64,000 nt of DNA, from NCBI GenBank assembly GCA_964563435.1, contig CAZLXI010000009.1, positions 1 through 64,000 on the forward strand, in the 5' to 3' direction. The translations under genes were made by a program, and so were the position numbers. Position 1 is the stretch's first letter. Every line of letters begins with the position of its first letter. This stretch comes from Leadbetterella sp964563435. Its GTDB lineage: Bacteria; Bacteroidota; Bacteroidia; Cytophagales; Spirosomataceae. The notes beneath the pieces were generated by a model. It did no database searches. It had not been told where the DNA came from and was given only the letters and a program-made list of their open reading frames with translations. Below are positions 27,874 to 35,238 of the stretch, one piece after another.

Positions 27874-28366
27874 AGGATAGGGTTCGCTTGCCTACGATAG
27901 TCAGACATATTACGGTGCCTGACCGTCTTGCGATAAAACTTAACTTAACAATCGCAAAACTAATCAATTTATAGTGACTTTATTCTTCAAAAAGGTAACA
28001 TAATTCATCGTTTATATTCTAAAAAACCCATTTTTGTTAGGTTTTTATTGCAAAATGCAAAAAACTTCTGATACCGGATAGCAAAACATAGGAAGGATGT
28101 TCTGATGATGAAATGTGGAGGCTCCCTTTGCGATGTATAGCTTTTTCTTACGGCTTTCATGCTAATCCGATACTATCATCGGCTACCGGAATTATTTAGG
28201 CGATATGCGTAGTTGCAGGTAGACACCTTACAAAAGAGGGAATTTATACATCTGGTGTTCGACACGAACTTGTACTATCAAAATGGCATTTATCGAACAC
28301 CTGCCATGATGGATTTTTTCGCTCATAACCATCTCAAAATGAGAGAGAAAGGATATTTAATTTGCG
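27874..28366. other. Noncoding leader and spacer before the giant gene run
   Basis: About 490 bases with no credible gene. Near the 2119-aa start it holds a minus-strand -7 box (27955-27962) and two small dyads: ACGGT/ACCGT (27912-27926), and TTGCGAT (27928-27934) with ATCGCAA (27951-27957), the latter overlapping the -7 box. The rest (about 28000-28366) is AT-rich with nothing I can identify. An open frame reading into the tRNA on the plus strand is an artefact. Confidence 0.6.
27955..27962 (-). promoter_or_regulatory. -7 box for the giant gene run
   Basis: On the minus strand this reads TAGTTTTG, matching TAnnTTTG, 82 bases before the ATG at 27873. A CAAA on the plus strand at 27988-27991 (TTTG on minus) is a possible -33 element but with a long 25-base spacer. 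One arm of the TTGCGAT/ATCGCAA dyad overlaps it, which would suit a repressor site. Confidence 0.4.
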
Positions 28367-28400
28367 AAAAAAAAGGGGGATTTCGTGAAGAAATCCCCCC
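28367..28400 (-). terminator. Rho-independent terminator after tRNA-Ser
   Basis: On the minus strand a GGGGGATTTC / GAAATCCCCC-type stem with a short loop is followed directly by eight Ts (28374 down to 28367). It abuts the CCA end of the tRNA gene and ends the ansA/tRNA transcript. Confidence 0.85.
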
Positions 28401-28490
28401 TGGCAGAGAGGAAGGGATTCGAACCCTCGATACAGTTACCCGTATACTACCTTTCCAGGGTAGCTCCTTCAACCACTCGGACACCTCTCT
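28401..28490 (-). tRNA. tRNA-Ser (anticodon GGA)
   Basis: The acceptor stem AGAGAGG (28490-28484) pairs with CCTCTCT (28411-28405), followed by G and an encoded CCA. The anticodon stem CTACC/GGTAG closes a 7-base loop CTGGAAA with anticodon GGA, which reads UCC and UCU serine codons. The T arm holds GGTTCGAATCC. A long variable arm is present, as expected for tRNA-Ser. It lies 18 bases after the asparaginase stop on the same strand and is followed at once by a strong terminator. Confidence 0.95.
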
Positions 28491-28508
28491 GTAAACCGGA
28501 GTGCAAAA

Positions 28509-29561
28509 TTAAGGTAAAGAAATCTCTCCTGCCAGATTTTGTTCGAAAATTTCTTTGAGCGGTGTTCCGGCCTGAGTTAAGCCCCACATCATTTTTCCTA
28601 CGGCAGCTTCCAGGGTCATGTCGGAGCCCGAGATCACGCCGATGTTCTTCAGGCGCTGACTGGAGGCATATTTTCCCATCATCACTTTCCCACCTGTGCA
28701 TTGGGTGATGTTTAGCACGGCTTTGCCGGAGTCTATTCCCTGCTTGAGGGTATTGATAAACCAGTCGGCCGAGGGAGCATTCCCGGAGCCGTAAGTGAGG
28801 AGGATCACACCGCGGGTGGATTCGTGCAGGAGGTGTTTCCTCATGATCTCCTTACTGATGCCGGGAAAGAGGGTGAGCACACTGACCTGATCAGACAGGT
28901 CATTATAAAAACGGGTTTCCCCTTCGCTATAACGGATGTGCCGGAAATTGTAGTCGATGTACACGCCGATCTCCGCCAGGTAGGGGTAATTCTCCGAGTC
29001 AAAGGCGTCAAACTGGCTGCTTTCGCGTTTCCGGGCCCGGTTCCCACGCAGCAGCCTCCCGTTAAAATAGATACATACCTCCGGCACTACCGCCCTGTTG
29101 TTCACACGGGCCGCGGCGATCTCAATGCTCGTGATGAGGTTTTCGCGGGCGTCGGTTCGCGGGATTCCTATGGGGAGCTGCGCGCCCGTAAACACAATGG
29201 GCTTGTGCGGGTTATGGATTAGGAAACTCAGCGCCGAAGCCGTAAAGGCCATGGTATCGGTACCGTGGATGATCACAAAGCCATCGTAAGAACGATAGTG
29301 CTTTTCGATGATCCCGGCAAGGGTAAGGTAGATATCCGCATTCACATCCGAAGAGTCAATGGGCTTCTCGAACGACACCAGGTGGATCTCCGGCGGCAGA
29401 TGATTCAGCTCGGGCAGCTTTTGAAGCGTATCATGGAACCGGAAAGGCACCAGCGTCTTCTTTTGTTCATCAAGTACCATTCCCAGCGTACCCCCGGTGT
29501 AAATGATCAGTATGCGGGTGCCGTTGCCTGTCTTAATGGTTATCGGATTGAAATTTGTCAT
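28509..29561 (-). CDS. ansA: Type I L-asparaginase
   Basis: The ATG at 29561 gives 350 residues starting MTNFNPITIK; an upstream start at 29603 would add 14 unsupported residues. The enzyme hydrolyses L-asparagine to aspartate and ammonia in the cytoplasm. The first catalytic Thr lies in IYTGGTLGM and the second in HGTDTMAFTASALSFL; GAQLPIGIPRTDARENL and a late YGSGNAP block are also typical of the AnsA family. It has no signal peptide, which fits the type I cytoplasmic class. It follows the TPR gene by 53 bases and precedes the tRNA-Ser gene, so the three probably share a transcript. Confidence 0.92.
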   Translation of the reverse strand: MTNFNPITIKTGNGTRILIIYTGGTLGMVLDEQKKTLVPFRFHDTLQKLPELNHLPPEIHLVSFEKPIDSSDVNADIYLTLAGIIEKHYRSYDGFVIIHGTDTMAFTASALSFLIHNPHKPIVFTGAQLPIGIPRTDARENLITSIEIAAARVNNRAVVPEVCIYFNGRLLRGNRARKRESSQFDAFDSENYPYLAEIGVYIDYNFRHIRYSEGETRFYNDLSDQVSVLTLFPGISKEIMRKHLLHESTRGVILLTYGSGNAPSADWFINTLKQGIDSGKAVLNITQCTGGKVMMGKYASSQRLKNIGVISGSDMTLEAAVGKMMWGLTQAGTPLKEIFEQNLAGEISLP

Positions 29562-29614
29562 GAGTCTCAGTTTTAAATAGAATAGCCTGCCTACAGGTTT
29601 CAACAGTTATCGGG

Positions 29615-29947
29615 TTAAAATTCGTCGTCGTTCTCCGTCTTAAAAATTGAATAGCTGCCCTTAAGCTCCCGGAGGGTCTTTCCATTATTCAGCTTTTCTG
29701 CCAGCGCGATACCGGCTATAAACAGGGCTTCCGCTTTTTCATTATCGCCCTTTTCGAAGTAGTAATTGGCCGCCTGGTAGTAAACCGGCAGGTAGTCGGG
29801 GAAGTCGCTGAGCAGCTTTCCGAAAAGCCGCCCGGCCTCTGCGGGATCGCGCCCGGTATACTCCAAAGCCAGGGCGTAATAATTAAAAGGATCTTCCGGA
29901 AAATTTTCTATTTCTTCTTGTAAATATTTTATTCTTTGCGCTTGCAT
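29615..29947 (-). CDS. Small TPR protein
   Basis: The ATG at 29947 gives 110 residues starting MQAQRIKYLQEEIENFPED; an upstream ATG at 29995 would extend the gene into the palindromic operator and is less likely. The protein is two to three tetratricopeptide-like helix pairs (DPFNYYALALEYTGRDPAEA, LPVYYQAANYYFEKGDNEKA, ALFIAGIALAEKLNNGKTLR). Such proteins are scaffolds; no partner is evident. It is divergent from etfBA and probably leads the ansA transcript. Confidence 0.8.
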   Translation of the reverse strand: MQAQRIKYLQEEIENFPEDPFNYYALALEYTGRDPAEAGRLFGKLLSDFPDYLPVYYQAANYYFEKGDNEKAEALFIAGIALAEKLNNGKTLRELKGSYSIFKTENDDEF

Positions 29948-29972
29948 TGTTTGAAGTTGACCCGTAGTTTTG
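29942..29972 (+). promoter_or_regulatory. Candidate etfBA promoter
   Basis: TTG at 29942-29944 and TAGTTTTG at 29965-29972 are 20 bases apart, matching the spacing of Bacteroidota -33 and -7 elements. Transcription would start just inside the palindrome at 29977-29994. The -33 part lies in the first codons of the divergent TPR gene. Confidence 0.45.
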
Positions 29973-29976
29973 TAAA

Positions 29977-29994
29977 TGTTATGCATGCATAACA
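29977..29994. promoter_or_regulatory. 18-bp perfect palindrome between TPR-ansA and etfBA
   Basis: TGTTATGCATGCATAACA is self-complementary over all 18 bases. It lies immediately downstream of the candidate etfBA -7 box and between the divergent genes, the position of a repressor operator. A dimeric TetR- or MarR-type regulator of electron-transfer or fatty-acid oxidation genes would suit; no such regulator is in the window. Confidence 0.6.
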
Positions 29995-30014
29995 ATTTTT
30001 AATATATCCGATTT

Positions 30015-30022
30015 CAAAAGTA
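30015..30022 (-). promoter_or_regulatory. -7 box for TPR-ansA
   Basis: On the minus strand this reads TACTTTTG (TAnnTTTG), 68 bases before the TPR start at 29947. The palindrome at 29977-29994 would lie in the early transcribed region, so one regulator could affect both directions. Confidence 0.4.
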
Positions 30023-30041
30023 CAACAATTACACAAAAGTT

Positions 30042-30776
30042 ATGAAAATTTTGGTTTGTATATCAAGCGTGCCGGATACCACTTCCCGGATCGCCTTTGA
30101 AGAGGGAAACACCCGGTTCGCCAAAGCAGGAATTCAATACATCATCGGTCCTTACGACGACTATGCGCTGGCCCGTGCCGTAGAGCTGAAAGAAGCTAAT
30201 GGCGGCTCGGTTACGGTTTTGAACGTGGGGATGACCGATGCGGAACCACAGATTCGTAAAGCGCTGGCCATAGGTGCCGACGATGCCGTTCGGATCGACG
30301 CCGAGCCTACAGATTCCTATTTTGTGGCGGCTGAAATAGCGTCTTATGCCAAAGACAAAGGGTTTGACCTGATCCTCATGGGCCGCGAAACCACCGATTA
30401 TAACTCAGGGGTGGTGCACGGTATTGTTGGGGAAATGCTGGGGATCCCTTCTTTCTCACCGGTGATGGAACTGAACGTGGAAGGCACCAAAGTGCTGATC
30501 TCGAAAGAGATTGAAGGTGGCAGGGAGAAGCTGGAAACCTCGCTGCCTGTGGTGCTGGGTTGCCAGGAGCCTATTGCCGAGTGGAAAATCCCGAGTATGC
30601 GGGGGATCATGGGAGCCAGGACCAAGCCGCTGGCGGTGATTGCACCTTCGGCGGAGTCGCTGACCGACGTCCGTTCGTACGAACTGCCGCCGGCCAAAGG
30701 GGCTGTGAAGATGATCCCGGCGGAAGAAGCCGGCACACTCATTAAGTTGTTGCAGACCGAAGCCAAAATATTGTAA
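30042..30776 (+). CDS. etfB: Electron transfer flavoprotein beta subunit
   Basis: The 244-residue protein is the small ETF subunit, which with EtfA carries electrons from acyl-CoA dehydrogenases to the quinone pool via ETF-quinone oxidoreductase. Typical segments are MKILVCISSVPDTTSRIAF, GPYDDYALARAVELKE, the DLILMGRETTDYNSGVVHG nucleotide-binding loop, and the C-terminal PSMRGIMGARTKPL. The gene order etfB-etfA with a 21-base gap is usual for the phylum. Regulation may run through the upstream palindrome. Confidence 0.95.
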   Translation: MKILVCISSVPDTTSRIAFEEGNTRFAKAGIQYIIGPYDDYALARAVELKEANGGSVTVLNVGMTDAEPQIRKALAIGADDAVRIDAEPTDSYFVAAEIASYAKDKGFDLILMGRETTDYNSGVVHGIVGEMLGIPSFSPVMELNVEGTKVLISKEIEGGREKLETSLPVVLGCQEPIAEWKIPSMRGIMGARTKPLAVIAPSAESLTDVRSYELPPAKGAVKMIPAEEAGTLIKLLQTEAKIL

Positions 30777-30797
30777 AATCCATTAAATCAAGAAATC

Positions 30798-31748
30798 ATG
30801 TCAGTTTTAATATTTGCCGAGCTAGCAGACGGCAGCATCAAAAAGAATTCGCAGGAAGCTATTTTTTATGGGGCCGGAGTGGCCTCGCAAACCGGTGGCA
30901 GCACTACAGTACTGGCTATAGGAGAGGCTTCTGAAGCGGAGTTGGCCAAAGCCGGAAATTTTGGCGCCACCCAAGTCCTGTATGCTAAAAAAGAAGAGAA
31001 TATCATGGCTTATGCCAAAATATTAACGGAAGTGGTGAAAAGAAGCGGGGCTAACGTAGTGATAGCCGCCCGGTCAGCGCTGTCAGATGCTGTGCTGGCC
31101 CGTGCTGCCGGTGCATTGAAAGCCGGATTTGCCGGGAATGTGACCGCCCTGCCCGATACTTCTGCCGGTTTTACAGTTAACCGTAGTATCTTTTCCGGTA
31201 AGGCTTTTGCCCAAACTACCATCACCAGTGACATTAAGATCCTGGCCATCAAAAAAAATGTGATCGATGTAACCGTCGGTTCCGATACGGCGCCGGTGGA
31301 AACACTAAGTATCGACACCTCGGCGGAAGACGGCAGCGTGAAAATACTGTCGGTAGAGAAGGCCTCCGGAACGGTTTCATTGCCTGAGGCCGACATTGTG
31401 GTGTCGGGTGGCAGAGGAATGAAGGGACCCGAGCACTGGCAACCGCTTCTTGACCTGGCGGAAGCCCTCGGGGCGGCCACGGCCTGTTCCAAGCCGGTTT
31501 CCGACCTCGACTGGCGTCCTCACCATGAGCATGTGGGGCAGACCGGCGTAAAAGTAACGCCGAATCTCTACATTGCCTGTGGTATTTCAGGAGCTATCCA
31601 GCATCTGGCCGGGGTGAACTCCTCCAAAGTGATCGTGGTGATCAACAAAGATCCGGAAGCCCCCTTCTTTAAGGCGGCGGATTACGGCATTGTAGGCGAT
31701 GTCTTTGAGGTATTACCGAAGCTGACGGCGGCGGTGAAGGCGCTATAA
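30798..31748 (+). CDS. etfA: Electron transfer flavoprotein alpha subunit
   Basis: The 316-residue large ETF subunit holds FAD in its C-terminal domain. The signature is present: VVSGGRGMKGPEHWQPLLDL, then HVGQTGVKVTPNLYIACGIS, QHLAGVNSSKVIVVINKDPE and ADYGIVGDVFEVLPKL. Many EtfA proteins read RQVGQTG; this one has HEHVGQTG, a form I know from other Bacteroidota. It is 21 bases after etfB and the two surely form a dimer. A 270-base spacer with fragments like TGAGTAGTGAGTA follows. Confidence 0.95.
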   Translation: MSVLIFAELADGSIKKNSQEAIFYGAGVASQTGGSTTVLAIGEASEAELAKAGNFGATQVLYAKKEENIMAYAKILTEVVKRSGANVVIAARSALSDAVLARAAGALKAGFAGNVTALPDTSAGFTVNRSIFSGKAFAQTTITSDIKILAIKKNVIDVTVGSDTAPVETLSIDTSAEDGSVKILSVEKASGTVSLPEADIVVSGGRGMKGPEHWQPLLDLAEALGAATACSKPVSDLDWRPHHEHVGQTGVKVTPNLYIACGISGAIQHLAGVNSSKVIVVINKDPEAPFFKAADYGIVGDVFEVLPKLTAAVKAL

Positions 31749-31900
31749 TTAGTGGTGAGTAGGGGGTATTGAGTAGTGAGTAACCCCGGAGGGATGTCAC
31801 ACCTACCGGATCCGGGGCTTTAGCGCGGGATAATAAATGAATGCGGCCGGATATACATTGTCTGGTCGCATTTTCGTTTTATTTAAAGAGAGAAATTTTG

Positions 31901-32022
31901 TAACTTTCGCCTCTTTTTCAGTCTGAAAGTTTAAAGAGAGCTCCTTCAGGGGGTGGCACGAAAGTTGTCGGTAGACAAGAGTTGCTGAGATTTTCGGATG
32001 TTCGAACCAAAGTCTTTACGTT
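31901..32022 (+). promoter_or_regulatory. Promoter and structured leader of the OmpA/PD40 gene
   Basis: TAACTTTC at 31901-31908 is close to TAnnTTTG, with a TTTTCGTTTT stretch about 20 bases upstream as a weak -33. The roughly 110-base leader contains a perfect TTGTC/GACAA hairpin (31965-31978), flanked by GGGGGTGGCA and TTGCTGAGAT, and then CGAACC. Those pieces resemble one arm of a thiamine-pyrophosphate riboswitch, but the second arm is absent, so no riboswitch call is made. Confidence 0.35.
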
Positions 32023-34245
32023 TTGATAAAGTCGTTTACATTGTCTGTCTTTTTCTTTGCCTGCATAACCCGGCTTTCCGCCCAGGAAGTGCTTTGGGCT
32101 ACCAGGGTATTGGAAAAATCGTCGGAAACGGTAGATGAGAAATTTTCACCGAAGCACAGGGCGGTGCAGGTGCTGGGTCCGCCGAGTGTATTGCCCCTGG
32201 CAGTAAGCTCGGCATGCAGCTGGCGCCCCGTAGGTGCTTCTTTTGGTGAAGATTATATCAAAGTAGGGTTTGAAAAGGCCATCCGGGTAAAACAGATCAT
32301 AATAGGCGAGACGGTGGGACCCGGTGCCGTGGGCAGGATATTCGGCTACACGACCGATAATAAGGAAATCCTTCTTTTTGAAAACAAAGGAAACAATACC
32401 CGCCGCAAGCCGGGCATCTGGAACGAGATCATCCCAGAAACAGAGCAGGAGATTGTCGCCGTTAAGCTACTCATTGTGCATTCCCTGAACAAGGGTACCA
32501 AGGAATACGATTGTATTGGTATTTCCGGCAGCAGCGATCCCTTTGTGGCGCGGGTGAATGTGGCCGAGGGACTTCCGCCTGACCTGGAGAAGATCAACCT
32601 GGGCGGAGCGATCAACTCCCGCTACAGTGAAGTGGCTCCCCTGGTTTCTCCTGATGGCCGCTATCTTTATTTTGCACGACTGGACCATCCCAAAAACTTT
32701 ACCGCATCCAATAAGAGTACCGACGGATCAAAAGAACCCAACCTCGACGTCTGGGTTTCTGCCTTGTCCAACACGGGTGACTGGGGACCAGCCCGGAATA
32801 TGAGCACTTCTATCCATAACAGCTCTAAGAATGCGGCTGCTACCATAGCTATGGACGGCAAGAGCATCTTCGCTCTTAATGTGGAGGTTTCTCCGGGAAA
32901 ATACGATGCCGGCCTGACCAAGGTTAGCCTGAAAAATAATAAATGGGTCAATAAGCGCCCCCTGAAGATCGCCGATTTTGAAGCACTCAGCTACTATAAT
33001 TATAGCGACCGGAGGCCAAAGAAAGAGACCGAATTCTCCATGAGCTCCGATGAGCAATTCCTGGTCATGGGGCTGGTACGTAACGAAACCTATGGCGACA
33101 AAGATCTTTATGTCTCTTTCCGTACGGGGGAGAACTCTTACTCCAGACCCCTGAATCTCGGGCCGCATATCAACACGGCGGGAAATGAAGGCTCGCCTTT
33201 TCTTGCGGCCGACAATAAGACTCTTTATTTTAACTCCAACGGTCACCCCGGCTTCGGCGATATGGATATTTTTATGACCACCCGCCTCGACGACACCTGG
33301 ACCAACTGGAGTGAACCGGTCAATCTCGGCCCGCATATCAACAGCCCCCAGTTTGACGGTTATATTTCCATTCCTGCTTCCGGCGAATATGCTTATTTCA
33401 GCTCAGCCAAAAATTCGATGGGACTGGATGACCTCTTTAAAGTAAAGCTATTCCCAAGCATAAAACCGGAAGCCGTGATGATGCTCGACTTTAAATTTGC
33501 GGATAAGGCCACGCAAAAGGAGCTCCGGCCCGAAATTTCCCTGGTACGGGAGGGAAATAAGGTGGATTTTATTTCGGATGAAGAAACAGGTTTCTTCAAG
33601 ACCGTTTTGCAGGCGGGTTTCAATTATGAATTGTCGGCCCGTTTGGACGGCTATCCGCCATTTCGTAAGCAAATAGATCTGCGGCAAACCAAAGAGTATC
33701 TGGAATTGCAGGAAACATACGAAATGGAATCGCCGGTGGTAAGCGTTGCTGCGGGGCAGGAGGAGTCTGCGGTTCCGGACCCCGGGAAGGGAAAGCTGGA
33801 ACCGGCTACGGCTGCAACCCGGGATACCCGGCAGGGTTCTGCGGCGAAAAACCCCGGAAAAGAACCGGAGAGCGTGGCTGACCTGGTTTTGGAAACCGGC
33901 AGGAAGCTGGTATTGAGAGAAGTATATTTCGATCAGAGTAAAGCGGAGCTCCGGGAAGAATCTTATGCCGAACTCGACCGGGTCCGGAAGATCCTGCTGG
34001 AAAACCCCTCGATGGAGATCCTGCTCGAAGGCCATACGGATAACCAGGGCGACGCCGCGCTCAACTTCAGACTGGCCGAACAACGGATCACCAATGTGAG
34101 AAATTACCTGACCACAGGCGGGCAGATATCGCCCGTACGGATAGCGGTCAAGTCCTGGGGACAATACCGGCCCTTGCAGAAGAACTCCACCGAAGAGGCC
34201 CGAAGGAAAAACCGGCGGGTTGAATTTACTATCACCAAAATGTAA
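32023..34245 (+). CDS. OmpA-family protein with PD40 repeats (740 aa)
   Basis: The start is a TTG at 32023; the signal peptide that follows (LSVFFFACITRLSAQE) and the lack of an in-frame ATG nearby support it. After an N-terminal discoidin-like beta domain (about 25-170), PD40/WD40-like beta-propeller repeats run from about 195 to 480 (VSPDGRYLYFARL, NEGSPFLAADNKTLYFNSNG, GYISIPASGEYAYFSSA). A linker domain follows, then a C-terminal OmpA peptidoglycan-binding domain from about 620 (REVYFDQSKAELREES, ILLEGHTDNQGD, AVKSWGQYRP, ARRKNRRVEF). It should sit in the periplasm or outer membrane, attached to peptidoglycan. T9SS-associated proteins such as PorE share this PD40-OmpA layout, but identity with PorE is not claimed. 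Confidence 0.85.
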   Translation: MIKSFTLSVFFFACITRLSAQEVLWATRVLEKSSETVDEKFSPKHRAVQVLGPPSVLPLAVSSACSWRPVGASFGEDYIKVGFEKAIRVKQIIIGETVGPGAVGRIFGYTTDNKEILLFENKGNNTRRKPGIWNEIIPETEQEIVAVKLLIVHSLNKGTKEYDCIGISGSSDPFVARVNVAEGLPPDLEKINLGGAINSRYSEVAPLVSPDGRYLYFARLDHPKNFTASNKSTDGSKEPNLDVWVSALSNTGDWGPARNMSTSIHNSSKNAAATIAMDGKSIFALNVEVSPGKYDAGLTKVSLKNNKWVNKRPLKIADFEALSYYNYSDRRPKKETEFSMSSDEQFLVMGLVRNETYGDKDLYVSFRTGENSYSRPLNLGPHINTAGNEGSPFLAADNKTLYFNSNGHPGFGDMDIFMTTRLDDTWTNWSEPVNLGPHINSPQFDGYISIPASGEYAYFSSAKNSMGLDDLFKVKLFPSIKPEAVMMLDFKFADKATQKELRPEISLVREGNKVDFISDEETGFFKTVLQAGFNYELSARLDGYPPFRKQIDLRQTKEYLELQETYEMESPVVSVAAGQEESAVPDPGKGKLEPATAATRDTRQGSAAKNPGKEPESVADLVLETGRKLVLREVYFDQSKAELREESYAELDRVRKILLENPSMEILLEGHTDNQGDAALNFRLAEQRITNVRNYLTTGGQISPVRIAVKSWGQYRPLQKNSTEEARRKNRRVEFTITKM

Positions 34246-34253
34246 TACTTTTG
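34246..34253 (+). promoter_or_regulatory. -7 box for the glycosylation gene group
   Basis: TACTTTTG matches TAnnTTTG and lies 19 bases before the ATG at 34273, giving a very short leader. It starts right at the stop codon of the OmpA/PD40 gene. No clear -33 element was identified. Confidence 0.4.
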
Positions 34254-34272
34254 CTAAAATTTTGAAGTTCTT

Positions 34273-35238
34273 ATGATCCCCAAATTACTTTTGGTTCTGC
34301 CATGCTATAATGAAGAAGCTATTCTGCACATCACCGATACAAAACTGAATGCCTTTTACGATTCCCTGATCAGCGATAACGTGATCAGCAGTGAAAGCAG
34401 GATTTGCTATGTGAATGACGGAAGCCGTGATGCTACCTGGGATATCATCGAATCACTGGCAACGGCCAACCCTCGGGTGCTCGGGGTGAAGCTTTCCCGG
34501 AATTACGGTCATCAGAACGCTCTTCTGGCAGGGCTTTTTGAGTACAAAGGACTTTTTGACTGTTATATATCCATCGATGCCGATCTGCAGGATGATGTAA
34601 ATGCCATTGTTCCCATGATCGAAAAATTTAAGGAGGGGGCTTCGATCGTGTATGGCGTAAGGGATGACCGGAGCAGCGATACATTTTTCAAGAAATTTAC
34701 CGCCGAAACTTTTTACAGGCTCATGCTCCGGCTGAAAGTACCGGTGGTTTTCAACCACGCCGACTTCCGGCTGATCGACAGCCGGGTGCTGACAGAGCTG
34801 GAAAGCTACCGGGAGGTGAATATGTTCATTCGCGGGATTATCCCTACCATCGGTCTGAAAAGTGATAAAGTATATTACAAACGCCTGGAAAGAGAAGCCG
34901 GAGAGACCAAATACCCGCTGAAAAAAATGCTGACCTTTGCCTGGAACGGGGTAACCTCATTTTCCATAATGCCCATGCGGTTCGTTTTGTGGTTTGGGGC
35001 TTTAAGTTTCGTACTTTCCGCCTGCCTGGCTATCTATGTTCTTTATACGAAATTTGCAGGTGTAACTACCGTCGGATGGGCGTCTACCTTATTGATGATC
35101 GCTTTCTTCAACGGTTCCAATATGCTTGCCCTCGGACTGATAGGGGAGTATATCGGGAAAATCTATGAAGAAGTAAAGGCCCGTCCGCGTTACATTGTGG
35201 AAAAAAGCTCGTCGCTTAAAAGAGAGGTCGCCGGATGA
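34273..35238 (+). CDS. Membrane glycosyltransferase family 2 (DPM1/GtrB-like)
   Basis: The 321-residue protein has a GT-A domain (1-230) with LLLVLPCYNEE, VNDGSRDATW, the SIDADLQDD metal-binding motif and RLEREAGETKYPLKKM, then two C-terminal membrane helices (about 235-260 and 270-295). Enzymes of this type move a sugar from a nucleotide donor to undecaprenyl or dolichyl phosphate on the inner membrane face. Its stop overlaps the start of the ArnT-like gene (ATGA), so the lipid-linked sugar probably feeds that enzyme. Confidence 0.9.
   Translation: MIPKLLLVLPCYNEEAILHITDTKLNAFYDSLISDNVISSESRICYVNDGSRDATWDIIESLATANPRVLGVKLSRNYGHQNALLAGLFEYKGLFDCYISIDADLQDDVNAIVPMIEKFKEGASIVYGVRDDRSSDTFFKKFTAETFYRLMLRLKVPVVFNHADFRLIDSRVLTELESYREVNMFIRGIIPTIGLKSDKVYYKRLEREAGETKYPLKKMLTFAWNGVTSFSIMPMRFVLWFGALSFVLSACLAIYVLYTKFAGVTTVGWASTLLMIAFFNGSNMLALGLIGEYIGKIYEEVKARPRYIVEKSSSLKREVAG

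Noticed and set aside
28213..28494. 93-residue open frame on the plus strand
   Set aside because: It runs through the terminator and the antisense of tRNA-Ser; its C-terminus (GIRTLDTVTRILPFQGSSF) is the known false protein from the reverse of a tRNA-Ser gene.
31909..32022. Thiamine-pyrophosphate riboswitch
   Set aside because: Only one arm with a CTGAGA string is present; the conserved second arm (CTGATCTGG...GCGNAGGGA) is missing, and the downstream gene is not a thiamine gene.
33448..34164. 238-residue open frame on the minus strand
   Set aside because: Antisense of the OmpA/PD40 gene, with no recognisable domain.
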